Source: JACRAO01 sp964490895 (GTDB lineage: Bacteria; Bdellovibrionota; UBA1018). Taken from it: a DNA stretch of 33,151 nt. The stretch covers positions 1-33,151 of the forward strand of contig CAZBEI010000081.1 in assembly GCA_964490895.1 (NCBI GenBank). Direction: 5' to 3'. A model generated the notes under the pieces. It worked only from the letters and a program-made list of their open reading frames with translations, did no database searches and was not told where the DNA came from. The position numbers were made by a program, and so were the translations under genes. Below are positions 24,469 to 32,554 of the stretch, one piece after another (the stretch's first letter is position 1; each line of letters begins with the position of its first letter).

Positions 24469-25878
24469 ATGGGACGACTTAAGGCAGGGGTGCTTTATCT
24501 TTATATTTTCTTTTCTTTCTTAAAATTTTCAACGGCCGCGTTTCTTAAAAAAGACACAGCCGGCTCAGGAAATTTTAAGCAAGACAGTGCGGCCCTCACT
24601 GCAATTCAAACCCCACCTGTCCATGACTCTTGTGCGCTTCTCCTTGCTAGAGACGGCATAATAGTTACTCCACGGCATTGGCAGACGATCCTTATTGGAG
24701 GCGGATTTGCAAAAGATGAGCTAGGACTTATACCCCCCTTTATTCCTGTGGGGGTTTTAGATGCCCCAGGCTCGTTTGCGGCAGCTTTAGTCAGTGGTGA
24801 TTTTCCTTCAAACCCTGGAGTCGGCAGACTTGAGTCTGTTTTGCCTATTTCATTTGATCCCAACCACTTTCGAATGGGTTATGATGCAAGCACAGAATAT
24901 TTAAAAAGATTAAATACTCCTGATTTAGCAAAAAAAAATAGGATCTTATTTCTTGTATTCGGAATTCCAGAGGATCCAGCCATTGGGACTCGCTTACAAG
25001 AATTATCTGACAACAACTTGATCATAGTAACAGGAATTGGAAATGGTTTTCCCATTCTCAAACCCAACGCCAACCAAGAAAGCCGTTCTGTTATTAACGT
25101 TGGAAATGCAACCTCTCTAGGCTTGATGGATCCTCACTCAGAAGAAGGCGAAGCACTCTCAATACTTGCACCCACAGGAGAAACTTTTACTTTACTCAAC
25201 CGAGGTGCATCTCATCAACTCAAAGGCAGCACGATTATTTCTGCCGGCATCACCACCGCCGCGATTACAAATGCTTTGCTCATCCAAAATGACCTCACCT
25301 CAGAAGAAATAAAGGCAATGCTCAAAAACACTGCACTGCCTATTTTAGCAGCGCCTGGACTTCTCAATGCCTACAAGCTTGTCTTAGTGGCACAACAATT
25401 GAGAACCCGGATAAGAAACAATCTCCCCGCAGAGGAGAGACATGCCCTGATTTTTAATCAAAACTCAACGCTTTATGATTTTCGGCAAGCTGCTGAGACT
25501 TATTTAACAAGGGCCGAGACAGCTACAAAAACCACAGATAATTTAAGTCTTATTTTAGATCTTTACTTGAGATCTTACTTACTCCACCCAAACAAAAAAG
25601 CAAGAGTAGCCTTAGAGGCACTTTTTAAGTTCAAAGGCGAGCACGAGCTCTCGCTTTTTTTTACACTTTTAGATCCTCGTTTAAAAAAAGATGAGCATCT
25701 CAGGCTAGAAAAATTTATAGAAATTTGGAAATCAGATATCGCCACTGCCTATATCAAAAAACAACTCCTACGAGCTGCAACACAGTTAAGGATTGATATT
25801 TCTGAGATCACAAAATTGGGGCTCACCGATACCGATCTAGATGTTTTTAGCTACACGCGTATGTTGCTAAACAGATAG
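24469..25878 (+). CDS. Exported subtilisin-like pseudoprotease with helical C-terminal extension
   Basis: A protein of 469 residues with a signal-like hydrophobic N-terminus (~7-24). The middle follows the subtilase fold. ILFLVFGIPEDPAIG and LSDNNLIIVTGIGNGFPI correspond to the strand-helix-strand leading to the oxyanion Asn (Asn192 kept). SVINVGNAT, LSILAPTGETF and LKGSTIISAGITTAAITNALL correspond to the APG and GTSMATPHVTG segments. By my manual alignment catalytic Asp is Arg61, His is Pro100 and Ser is Thr255. Residues ~305-469 are a helical extension unlike subtilases. A TTG at 24457 could start it; ATG 24469 was chosen because it begins nearer the signal. It is 24 bases after the preceding gene and probably co-transcribed. 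Likely a binding or regulatory protein; function unknown. Confidence 0.6.
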   Translation: MGRLKAGVLYLYIFFSFLKFSTAAFLKKDTAGSGNFKQDSAALTAIQTPPVHDSCALLLARDGIIVTPRHWQTILIGGGFAKDELGLIPPFIPVGVLDAPGSFAAALVSGDFPSNPGVGRLESVLPISFDPNHFRMGYDASTEYLKRLNTPDLAKKNRILFLVFGIPEDPAIGTRLQELSDNNLIIVTGIGNGFPILKPNANQESRSVINVGNATSLGLMDPHSEEGEALSILAPTGETFTLLNRGASHQLKGSTIISAGITTAAITNALLIQNDLTSEEIKAMLKNTALPILAAPGLLNAYKLVLVAQQLRTRIRNNLPAEERHALIFNQNSTLYDFRQAAETYLTRAETATKTTDNLSLILDLYLRSYLLHPNKKARVALEALFKFKGEHELSLFFTLLDPRLKKDEHLRLEKFIEIWKSDIATAYIKKQLLRAATQLRIDISEITKLGLTDTDLDVFSYTRMLLNR

Positions 25879-25897
25879 GCCCTCTTGGTCAGGCTAC

Positions 25898-26428
25898 CTA
25901 CCCCAACCCAATTGCCTGAATTCCCTGCTTCCAGTGCAGAAAAGTGAGCTTTGCCTCCCTATCTGGAAAATGCGAAATTTTTGGTAACGTACCCCACTCT
26001 AACGCAGATTTTAAATCAAAGTCCTGCCCCAATTCAACATGCGTCATAGGAAATAACGAATAAACAAATGCCCGACCGGCTAGTAGATTTGCTCCACCTC
26101 GCTTCAGTTTGCGTGCACTGGACCCAGTAAGCGCAAAGAGACGGTTTGATTTTTCGATATGCAAATGCACCAAGTCTAAAAGTTTAGGCGCCTTTTGCAC
26201 TTCGTCAATAACAACCCACCTTATTTCTGGAGGTAATTGCGCGATAAGTTCAGTCAAGGCAGAAGGGAAGCGGTTAAATTTCTCTTCTAATTCCGGAACT
26301 AAAAGATCTATAAAATAGACTTCCTTTTCCTGAAAAAAATGGCTTAGAAAGGATGTTTTTCCAGTTCCACGCGCACCAAACAGGAAGAAACTATTTGATT
26401 TTATTGGGTTTACCAGTCTGTGGATCAT
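25898..26428 (-). pseudogene. AAA ATPase of the DUF4143-associated family, truncated after the ATPase domain
   Basis: The product is 176 residues where relatives have about 380. Walker A GARGTGKTS (18-26), Walker B WVVIDEVQ (71-78) and the highly conserved LTGSSARKLKRGGANLLAG (100-118) are intact. The reading frame ends soon after LPKISHFPDREAKLTFLHW, where full-length members continue into a C-terminal DUF4143 domain; the stop lies 20 bases from the convergent gene at 25878, so the missing part is not nearby. It is probably a decayed remnant, although a stand-alone ATPase domain cannot be excluded. ATG 26428 is the assumed start; ATG 26449 is also in frame. The start lies inside an inverted repeat (26421-26465). 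Confidence 0.75.
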
Positions 26429-26465
26429 ACTCCATAATAGTACGCCCATTTTGGAATATGATCCA
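26421..26465. repeat. 14-bp inverted repeat over the start of the truncated ATPase gene
   Basis: TGGATCATACTCCA (26421-26434) and TGGAATATGATCCA (26452-26465) are reverse complements with one mismatch, separated by 17 bases. The repeat overlaps the probable start codon of the ATPase gene. It may be an operator for autoregulation or a leader hairpin; the role is inference. Confidence 0.55.
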
Positions 26466-26500
26466 CCAAATTTTTATCATGAACTTACCCGAAGTGGATC

Positions 26501-26794
26501 TTATCCTTGCAGGCTAGCGCACAGAAGGGATTCTGTCTTTTCATCAAGCAAATCCCACCGCATCTGACAAACCCACTTATGATCTCGCAATTCGTATTTA
26601 CTGAGGCGCGCCTCAAGAGTGATTGCTTTTTTCGAAATTTCATTAAAAAAATTAAGGTAGAGTTTTGACTTGAGAGGAAACTGAGGACGCTCTTGAGTAA
26701 TCATTTCGCATCCATTTTTAAAAAGACCCAGCATCTCTCCGCGTGCAAAGTTCCTACGATCAAAACAAATCATGTCAATATGTCTATCATTCAT
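26501..26794 (-). CDS. Small PilZ-like protein
   Basis: A protein of 97 residues. The layout (FDRRNFARGEMLGLFKNGCEMIT, then FPLKSKLYLNFF, then AITLEARLSKYELRDHKWVCQMRWDLLDE) follows the strand order of PilZ domains, but the cyclic-di-GMP signature RxxxR...D/NxSxxG is not clearly present, so it may not bind the nucleotide. ATG 26794 has an excellent Shine-Dalgarno (GGAGAGGA, 26798-26805), which settles the start over the upstream ATG at 26821. It lies 27 bases after the TPR gene stop, as last gene of the envelope operon. An alternative is an unrelated small beta-barrel protein. Confidence 0.5.
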   Translation of the reverse strand: MNDRHIDMICFDRRNFARGEMLGLFKNGCEMITQERPQFPLKSKLYLNFFNEISKKAITLEARLSKYELRDHKWVCQMRWDLLDEKTESLLCASLQG

Positions 26795-26821
26795 AAATCC
26801 TCTCCTATTGGTTTTGGGCAA

Positions 26822-28711
26822 TTATTTTTGTGCAATGGTTTTCTTTCTGAGTGCTAAATATTTTTCTTTGCTCGAACAGTTATTATACAAATTTGCCTTA
26901 AATGATCCCAACTCATCTTCCCAAACCTCCTTAGCTCGATCTCCACTGGCTGGCATTTTGCCCCAATCCCACTCTCTAGCAGAATTTGCTTTGAGATTTT
27001 CTTCCTTAAACTTTCGCGCTGCCTCTTTGTAATCTGGATAGGTGTTTTGCCAAATGATGTCTTCGCTGGCTCCATTGTAGATCTCCACTTCGATGAGCTG
27101 ATTATTTTCTGCAATTTCTTCTAATTCTCTGAGCATTTTCGTACTTCTATTTTTTAAATCTTTATTGACTTCAGCAATCAAGCGAGTACTAACGGTCTGA
27201 TTTCGTTTTTTTTGAAAACCAAGCATGGCCCCCAGTGGTGAAGCAGCGCTCTTGACTCTTCTATAATGTTGGATCTCATTTTTTAACTGATGCAACTTGA
27301 CAGAAAGTGATTTTGGCAAAAGCTCCCAAAGTGGAAGTCGAGCTCTCGCTTCTTTAATCTTAGGTTTAAGCTCTGTAATTTTTTGACTGATTCTTAATAG
27401 AGTTTCGCTTTGTTCTTTTGCTACTTGGTTTGATAGCCCTAAGCTGAGACTTTCTTCTTTGCCAATAAGATTTATTTCCTCTTGATTCGTAATAAATACA
27501 GGAGAACGAATCCACTCACTCCCCACTCTTTCAGGGATTTTATTTTTAAAATTTAGAAATTCGAGAGCTGAAATATACAATGGCGCTTGGGCTTGCTCAT
27601 ACCACTGGGAGAGCCATTGATAAGCGCTCTCATAGTGTTTTTTAAAAACATCCACTGCCTTTAAGGACTCAGGATACTGACAGAGCTCATTGAGTGCGAT
27701 CGCCATCACCATCGGAGACTCAGGAGCAAACGTATGCCTGAGTCCTCCAGACTCTAAATTGAGTGCTGTCCCGATGGCTTCTTTATAACTTTCGTCCATC
27801 AAATAACTCCAAGCAAGTTCTGACAAGGTTTTGACAAGTTCATTGGAGCTTTTCTTGACTTGCTTGAGTTGTAATGCCGCTTGATCAAACTGCTTTTGGG
27901 CAAAATAAGCTCGCGCCAACAATAGATGTGCCTGATCATAATAAGATTCTAAAAAAGAATGGCCCTGAGAAAATCTAAAAAAATTTTCAAAAGATGCTAC
28001 TGCCTTCGAATGCTGAACAAACCGAATAGAAAAAAGTCCTTGCACAAAATATTCGTAAGGATTATTTTTTTGTGCTGTCTTATTAAAAAGTAAGAGTAGT
28101 TTTTCGGCTTCTTCTTTTTTAAAGTTTTGACTAAGCCGTTCTAAAAAAAAATGGGTTAAAGCCTCGTATAATACTTCTCTTTTTTTGCTCAAAAAACCTT
28201 CTGAAAAATAGTGAAAATCTTTTTTTGTATTTTGTATATCCGAATAATTATTTAACAATAAAGGCAAATGCACGTAGACACTCTGGAGCTCACTGAATAT
28301 TTTATACTTCCTTTGGATTGTATTTAAGCACTCGAGTGCTGCCATTTGGATTTCTATGATGTCTGGCTCAGGAGGATAACTCGCAAGAGTTCTAAATCCA
28401 TGAAAAGCCGAATGGATCAGCCCTGCCTGAAACAATGATCTCGAAATCCAATACTCAGCCAACCCTTTATTTTGAATCGTTCTTGATTTTTTTCGCAGCG
28501 CTAAAGCATCCGAAAATCCATGTGCTGAGTTTGAAAAACCAGAAATATTTTCTTCAAATCTATTTTTCCACTCTAAACTGAGGTGCGCCCCGATTTTCCA
28601 CTTCTCAAAACGAGTGCAGGCATTTTCGACATAGGTCACTTGATCAGAGCCCCTGGCTAACTCTAGAGCAAACCTAAAGACAAAAAGGAAAAGAAAAATA
28701 CCTCTACTCAT
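26822..28711 (-). CDS. Exported TPR-like helical repeat protein (GltE-like position)
   Basis: A protein of 629 residues with an N-terminal signal sequence (MSRGIFLFLFVFRFALELARG). Residues ~90-380 look like tetratricopeptide repeats, for example HLLLARAYFAQKQFDQAALQ and LAWSYLMDESYKEAIGTAL. Residues ~420-629 are charged and probably coiled-coil. It overlaps the outer-membrane barrel gene by four bases (ATGA). In Myxococcus the glt operon pairs a periplasmic TPR protein (GltE) with a barrel and a TonB-like protein, so this is likely a periplasmic scaffold of a similar complex; sequence does not prove orthology. No lipobox is evident. Confidence 0.65.
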   Translation of the reverse strand: MSRGIFLFLFVFRFALELARGSDQVTYVENACTRFEKWKIGAHLSLEWKNRFEENISGFSNSAHGFSDALALRKKSRTIQNKGLAEYWISRSLFQAGLIHSAFHGFRTLASYPPEPDIIEIQMAALECLNTIQRKYKIFSELQSVYVHLPLLLNNYSDIQNTKKDFHYFSEGFLSKKREVLYEALTHFFLERLSQNFKKEEAEKLLLLFNKTAQKNNPYEYFVQGLFSIRFVQHSKAVASFENFFRFSQGHSFLESYYDQAHLLLARAYFAQKQFDQAALQLKQVKKSSNELVKTLSELAWSYLMDESYKEAIGTALNLESGGLRHTFAPESPMVMAIALNELCQYPESLKAVDVFKKHYESAYQWLSQWYEQAQAPLYISALEFLNFKNKIPERVGSEWIRSPVFITNQEEINLIGKEESLSLGLSNQVAKEQSETLLRISQKITELKPKIKEARARLPLWELLPKSLSVKLHQLKNEIQHYRRVKSAASPLGAMLGFQKKRNQTVSTRLIAEVNKDLKNRSTKMLRELEEIAENNQLIEVEIYNGASEDIIWQNTYPDYKEAARKFKEENLKANSAREWDWGKMPASGDRAKEVWEDELGSFKANLYNNCSSKEKYLALRKKTIAQK

Positions 28712-29451
28712 TGATTTCCCCCAAATAAAAAGTTAACTCCCAAAGTCACTGCATTGCTCCAATTGACTCTTTCTCCAACGACCTGTCCCAGTTTTGGAGT
28801 AATGACCTTTTCTATTATTTTTTCATTGTACCTCTGCAAGCGATAATCAATTCGAAGTGAGAAATTTTTAGACAAATAGACGTTTTGTCCCAAACCCACA
28901 TAGGGCGTAAAATAAGTTCCAGACTCCGTTCCAGTCAAACCCATCCCTCCTAAAAGGTGAAAATCATAATAGATGATCGCTTTTCCGATCAGGCTTAATT
29001 TGCCATACAAAACACTGGCCGAGCCCTCGGCCCCCAAGAAATATTTTGCGGGATTATTATTTGTAGTTGCCCCCAAGGTGTCTTCGAAAGTCTTTAGTGC
29101 GGTGGATGGGCTTACAATATTTTTCCACCCTATCATTCGCACGCCAAAGTATTCGCTAAAATGAAAGCCCAAAGATCCCCCCACTATTTTTGTGTTTAAA
29201 AATGGATCTGACGAAATAATTCCACTTAACAAACCAAATTCGAGCTTATTTTCTTTAGAATAGAGCCTGTTTTGCACAACACCCATTTCGGACTCATTGC
29301 CTCTGGCCCAATATTTTTCTTTGATCATGTCGACATTTACATTTTTAGAGTCCAGCTCTGCGACTTGGATTTTATTTTCAATTTTTTCTTCTGCAAATGA
29401 AACGGCGATTGAATAAAACAAGGCAAAAAATAAATAAAAATACTTTCCCAT
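28708..29451 (-). CDS. Outer-membrane beta-barrel protein
   Basis: A protein of 247 residues. The signal peptide (MGKYFYLFFALFYSIAVSFA, cut near Ala20) precedes an ~55-residue periplasmic stretch. Then come alternating amphipathic strands: LEFGLLSGIISSDPF, VGGSLGFHFSEYFGVRMIGW, SASVLYGKLSLIGKAIIYYDFHLLG, YFTPYVGLGQNVYLSKNFSLRIDYRL, and the terminal AVTLGVNFLFGG. The pattern and N-terminal domain match small 8-strand barrels annotated as outer membrane beta-barrel proteins in gliding loci of Myxococcota and Bdellovibrionota. It starts 4 bases after the stop of the AgmX-type gene and overlaps the TPR gene by four bases, so all three are surely co-expressed. Confidence 0.75.
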   Translation of the reverse strand: MGKYFYLFFALFYSIAVSFAEEKIENKIQVAELDSKNVNVDMIKEKYWARGNESEMGVVQNRLYSKENKLEFGLLSGIISSDPFLNTKIVGGSLGFHFSEYFGVRMIGWKNIVSPSTALKTFEDTLGATTNNNPAKYFLGAEGSASVLYGKLSLIGKAIIYYDFHLLGGMGLTGTESGTYFTPYVGLGQNVYLSKNFSLRIDYRLQRYNEKIIEKVITPKLGQVVGERVNWSNAVTLGVNFLFGGNQ

Positions 29452-29455
29452 AAAC

Positions 29456-30643
29456 TCACCTCTCTAGCGTTTTAAAAATAAAAGGATAAGAGACCGCTAC
29501 ATCAATTCCACCCTTGGGAGACGGAAACTTCCAAGTCACGAGCCGCCGCAGCACACAATCATCTAATCTTGGATCTGGAAGGGTCGAAGTCTTTACCGCT
29601 GCCGTTTTTATGGAGCCCACTCCTCCAATTAAGAAGTGAATGATGAGTTTCCCCTCTAAGTCTGGTGTCTTAATCATAGCGGATTCGTAACAATACCGAA
29701 TTTCACTTAAGTGCCGGTGAATGACTTCACCTACTTCGTCTTTCGTCAAACCCTCCTCAACAGCGGACCCAAAGGAGTCTACCATCACAAAAGACTTGCC
29801 CTGACCTTGAAGCTTTCCGTGCTTCCCTTTTTGATATCCAATTCCACCTCCATCTCCCATTCCCTCTCCACCTACTTGTGTAACTATAGCGAGCTTAATC
29901 TTTTGATCGCCGACGTGTGGCGAATACGTTCTATAGGCGTCAATTGGAGCATCAAAAACTTTTTGAACTGACGCTAGATGCCGACTGCTGCCCATCACAA
30001 AATCAGATTGAGCTAAAAGTTTCGTCATTCCACCCTTGAGAAGTGAACTGACAGCTGACTTTAATGCTTTTGCTCTAAAGGCTTGAACGACTTGAGTTTG
30101 AGTTTGTTTTTTGAGGGGATTGAGTTTTGCACTTCCTTTTTGGGATGGCTCTGCTGCTTCTTTTTTAATAGCGGGAGTAAAGATAATCCGTGTGTACTCT
30201 ACCGGAATAATTTGATTTTTTGCCTGATACGAAATTGGGAAAAAAATAGCGATCAAACTAAATAAACACAAACTTAAAAACGAATAAAAAAGATTTTTCT
30301 TAAAACTCTGATTTAGAGTTTTTTGAGCATCGGCCGATGTTTTCGCAGAAGATATGATTTGAATATTTTTTGTGGGCTCTTCTAGTGAATTGGCCTTTCT
30401 CACTTTGACTTCAAGCTTGCCGAGATAAAAATCGGTTTCTTCATTAAAAGTAAATTCTTTGCATGAAAGCTCTGTCTGCTTGCCCACTGGAAGATCTATT
30501 TTTCTCACCCTGAGCCAGTTTTCTTTCTTTTCTAAAATCCACTGGAGAGGAAAACCAATTGGAAAAGGAAGCTCTGTATTCCAAACCATGGATTTCGAAA
30601 AATCACCGGCCTTAGTCGTCACGACACAATAGGCTGATTTCAT
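29456..30643 (-). CDS. AgmX/PglI C-terminal domain protein, TonB-like single-pass inner-membrane protein
   Basis: A protein of 395 residues in three parts. The cytoplasmic N-terminus (~1-115) is beta-rich and could be a divergent FHA-like domain. One membrane segment (~117-138) follows, then a periplasmic region with basic, helical and Gly-rich stretches (GGEGMGDGGGIGYQKG). The C-terminal domain (~303-392) is the AgmX/PglI type: EVIHRHLSEIRYCYES, LIIHFLIGGVGSIKTAAV, DDCVLRRLVTWKFP, with Cys318 and Cys363 conserved as a likely disulfide. Such proteins (GltG, GltJ/AgmX) transmit inner-membrane proton-motive energy to envelope partners in gliding. It overlaps the preceding gene by four bases (ATGA). 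Confidence 0.8.
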   Translation of the reverse strand: MKSAYCVVTTKAGDFSKSMVWNTELPFPIGFPLQWILEKKENWLRVRKIDLPVGKQTELSCKEFTFNEETDFYLGKLEVKVRKANSLEEPTKNIQIISSAKTSADAQKTLNQSFKKNLFYSFLSLCLFSLIAIFFPISYQAKNQIIPVEYTRIIFTPAIKKEAAEPSQKGSAKLNPLKKQTQTQVVQAFRAKALKSAVSSLLKGGMTKLLAQSDFVMGSSRHLASVQKVFDAPIDAYRTYSPHVGDQKIKLAIVTQVGGEGMGDGGGIGYQKGKHGKLQGQGKSFVMVDSFGSAVEEGLTKDEVGEVIHRHLSEIRYCYESAMIKTPDLEGKLIIHFLIGGVGSIKTAAVKTSTLPDPRLDDCVLRRLVTWKFPSPKGGIDVAVSYPFIFKTLER

Positions 30644-30939
30644 AACGACCCCCGAGCAGATAAGAACTTGAGCTCAAACAAAGTTTCCTGAACTTCCGTT
30701 TTAAACCCCACTCTCTTTCTATAAAGATGTGGCTTGCCTCTTTTCTTATTTCTATCTGAGATTTGGCTGAGAGAATCAAGCGGCCTTTTATTGAGGCCTT
30801 CTACGAGCTCGTCTTCGAAATCAATGACTTTTTGACGAGTGGGATTTTTTGCATAAGAGAGAGGCGTCAAAGAGGACGTTGCGATGACGAGTGCAAGACT
30901 AAGCGTAAGACTAAAAAAGACGCTCAAAATCGAAGGCAT
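30640..30939 (-). CDS. Small exported protein, first gene of the envelope operon
   Basis: A protein of 99 residues. A signal peptide (cut after SYA, ~Ala29) leaves a mature ~70-residue charged protein containing VIDFEDELVEGLNKRPLDSL and KPHLYRKRVGFKTEV. I have the impression that this segment recurs in small proteins upstream of gliding-type genes of delta-proteobacteria, but I cannot verify that here. It is transcribed from an A/T-rich region (30940-31060) and overlaps the next gene by ATGA. It is probably a periplasmic accessory of the complex; its biochemical function is unknown. Confidence 0.6.
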   Translation of the reverse strand: MPSILSVFFSLTLSLALVIATSSLTPLSYAKNPTRQKVIDFEDELVEGLNKRPLDSLSQISDRNKKRGKPHLYRKRVGFKTEVQETLFELKFLSARGSL

Positions 30940-31141
30940 GACCTAGTACCTCTAATTATTAAGTTTAATTAATATTATTAATTTATGCAAACTATTTATT
31001 TTTAGTGTAACTATACGAATTTATTGTAAAATAAATCACACCTAGACCTAGAAGCCAAAAAGAAGACCGCCAATCCCAAAGTGCCACACAACCCTGGCTC
31101 TCTTCTCTAAATTTGTCCAGTCAAGCGCGTCTGTCTAAAAG
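30940..31141. other. A/T-rich intergenic region upstream of the envelope operon
   Basis: 202 bases between the envelope operon start and the end of the disrupted HNH gene. The part next to the operon is strongly A/T-rich (about 30945-31035), fitting promoter or regulator DNA. No clear -35/-10 pair, terminator or small gene could be identified. Confidence 0.4.
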
Positions 31142-32083
31142 TCACTTTTTTAAATAGGGATCCATTTTCTTTGCGCCAAATACTTTCTTTGCTTCAAGCC
31201 AATTGTGGGATCGGCAGCGCACTTAACCGGCCAGTTTATTATCCCCACCCAAAGCTACTGGAATCACATGATCATACTCAAGGCCGTATTTTGCACCACA
31301 TTTTCTATGAGTCATCGGATCTTCGTAGGTACAGCACCCTGCATCTCTTTTGTAAACTTGGGTTTTTATGGCTTGCGAAATGGCTTGCCTAGATTTGCTT
31401 GCATGTGCGGACTCCGCTGCGGAGTGATTTGATTTTGCGGCTGGATCTATTTTTTTAAGCACTACCTCTGCCATGAGATCAAAAAGCTCGCAATAAGTAG
31501 GATTTGGATTTTTATGTGCAATGAGTTCTCTTATCCGGTTTAATTTTTCTAGCAGTGCGTCGTCTGCGATAAACTTTATTTCTGTTTTATTTTTTGCAAT
31601 GACGCGCTTTCTCTCGCTTGGGAGGATGGTTTTCTCTGGATCTAAGCTCACAGTGCACAGAAGCTTTTGGCATTCTTCTTGAGTCTTGCCTTGGATCTGG
31701 TTTAGAAGACTGATTTTTTCTTCTTGGCTAAAATCCCTTTCGCAGTGCTTTTTCTCTTTCTCAAAGAAAAACTGAAGTGAGCTCACATTGCTCAACGAGA
31801 TTTTGCCTTCGTTAAGTCGTGTCTCTACTTCTTTTTTAGTTTGCTCGGGCAAAGTTCTCAAAAGTTGCATGGCTTTGATCCTGCGTGAAGCTGCTCCTGG
31901 GGTGTAGCCTAGTCTATCAATACAGTATGCAAAAAGACTCGGAAACCCTCTTTCTAGATAAAGCCTCCTGCGAGAGACCTCCTCGAGATGCCATAAAATC
32001 TGAGTGGCCAGTCTGCGCTCCTCCAAGACAAGCTTTTGAGTTTGCTCCCAGAGTTCCTGATTTGTAAGACGAGTTAAGTTCAT
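31142..32083 (-). pseudogene. HNH endonuclease-domain protein, second copy, interrupted by an in-frame stop
   Basis: A homologue of the gene at 68-1237, sharing LVLEERR, RRRLY, LGYTPGAASRRIKAMQLL and LEKLNRI motifs but with a shorter linker. ATG 32083 follows a perfect AGGAGGT; the ATG at 32116 is upstream of that site and unlikely. Codon 287 is TAA (31223-31225), just after GLEYDHVIPVALGGDNKLAG. The same frame then continues 26 codons with VRCRSHNWLEAKK to TGA at 31142-31144, the expected end of the HNH domain. The first histidine (His272) is thus made, but RCRSHN is not, unless the stop is read through. It is therefore probably a recently inactivated gene, with no frameshift needed to restore it. 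Confidence 0.85.
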
Positions 32084-32554
32084 AAAAAAATGACCTCCTG
32101 GCGAAGGTCTTATCACGTATTTTTGAGATCGATTTTTCCGCGCATATTGGGGCTATAAAGAATATAAAAACAGATCTCTATGAGGAGAACAAAATACAAA
32201 ACGTAGCTCCTTCTTAGCCCCTCTCTGCGTGTTTAAATAGGCTTTAAGAGCGATTGTAAAAAAATATCAAGCGAGACATTTTTTTATTCGAAATGGTGTC
32301 AATAAAAATCGACATGACCAAAACAGTTTTGTTTAACTCAATATTTTATACAAAAATGCCTTATTTTCTCAGCTAAAAAACTCTAATCTCCATAGATAGG
32401 TCTCACTCGTACCTCGCCACTCAATTGTGAGTGGTTGAACTACTTAGGATAACTGGCCCCCTATGACCGTGATACCAACAGAATTGTGATCCTAGGATGA
32501 ATTTTTGACACTTCTTAAGTTGACAGTCATCGACACTCATACTAAACGCTAACC
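32084..32554. other. Gene-free stretch with small palindromes
   Basis: About 470 bases with no convincing coding region. Near the left edge, GACCT (32092-32096) and AGGTC (32105-32109) could form a hairpin around the ribosome binding site of the HNH copy. Further right are CCACTCA-ATTG-TGAGTGG (32417-32434), the palindrome ATCCTAGGAT (32489-32498) and two TTGACA boxes (32505-32510, 32520-32525) upstream of the gene at 32555. None is followed by a T run, so none is a clear terminator. I could not match a -10 box at proper spacing. Confidence 0.4.

Noticed and set aside
22717..25878. A RiPP biosynthetic cluster
   Set aside because: Although PF14907-like and protease-like proteins are reminiscent, no precursor peptide, PqqD/RRE, radical SAM, cyclase or exporter gene is visible.
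68..32083. The two HNH genes as ends of one large mobile element
   Set aside because: They are in opposite orientation and diverged, and the DNA between consists mainly of core housekeeping genes (rpoN, lptB, RNase E/G), with no integrase, transposase or attachment repeats.
31142..32083. Recoding of the internal stop as selenocysteine or pyrrolysine
   Set aside because: The codon is TAA, which is not used for either residue, and no cognate element is apparent.
32417..32434. Hairpin CCACTCA-ATTG-TGAGTGG as a terminator
   Set aside because: The stem is only seven pairs and no T run follows on either strand.
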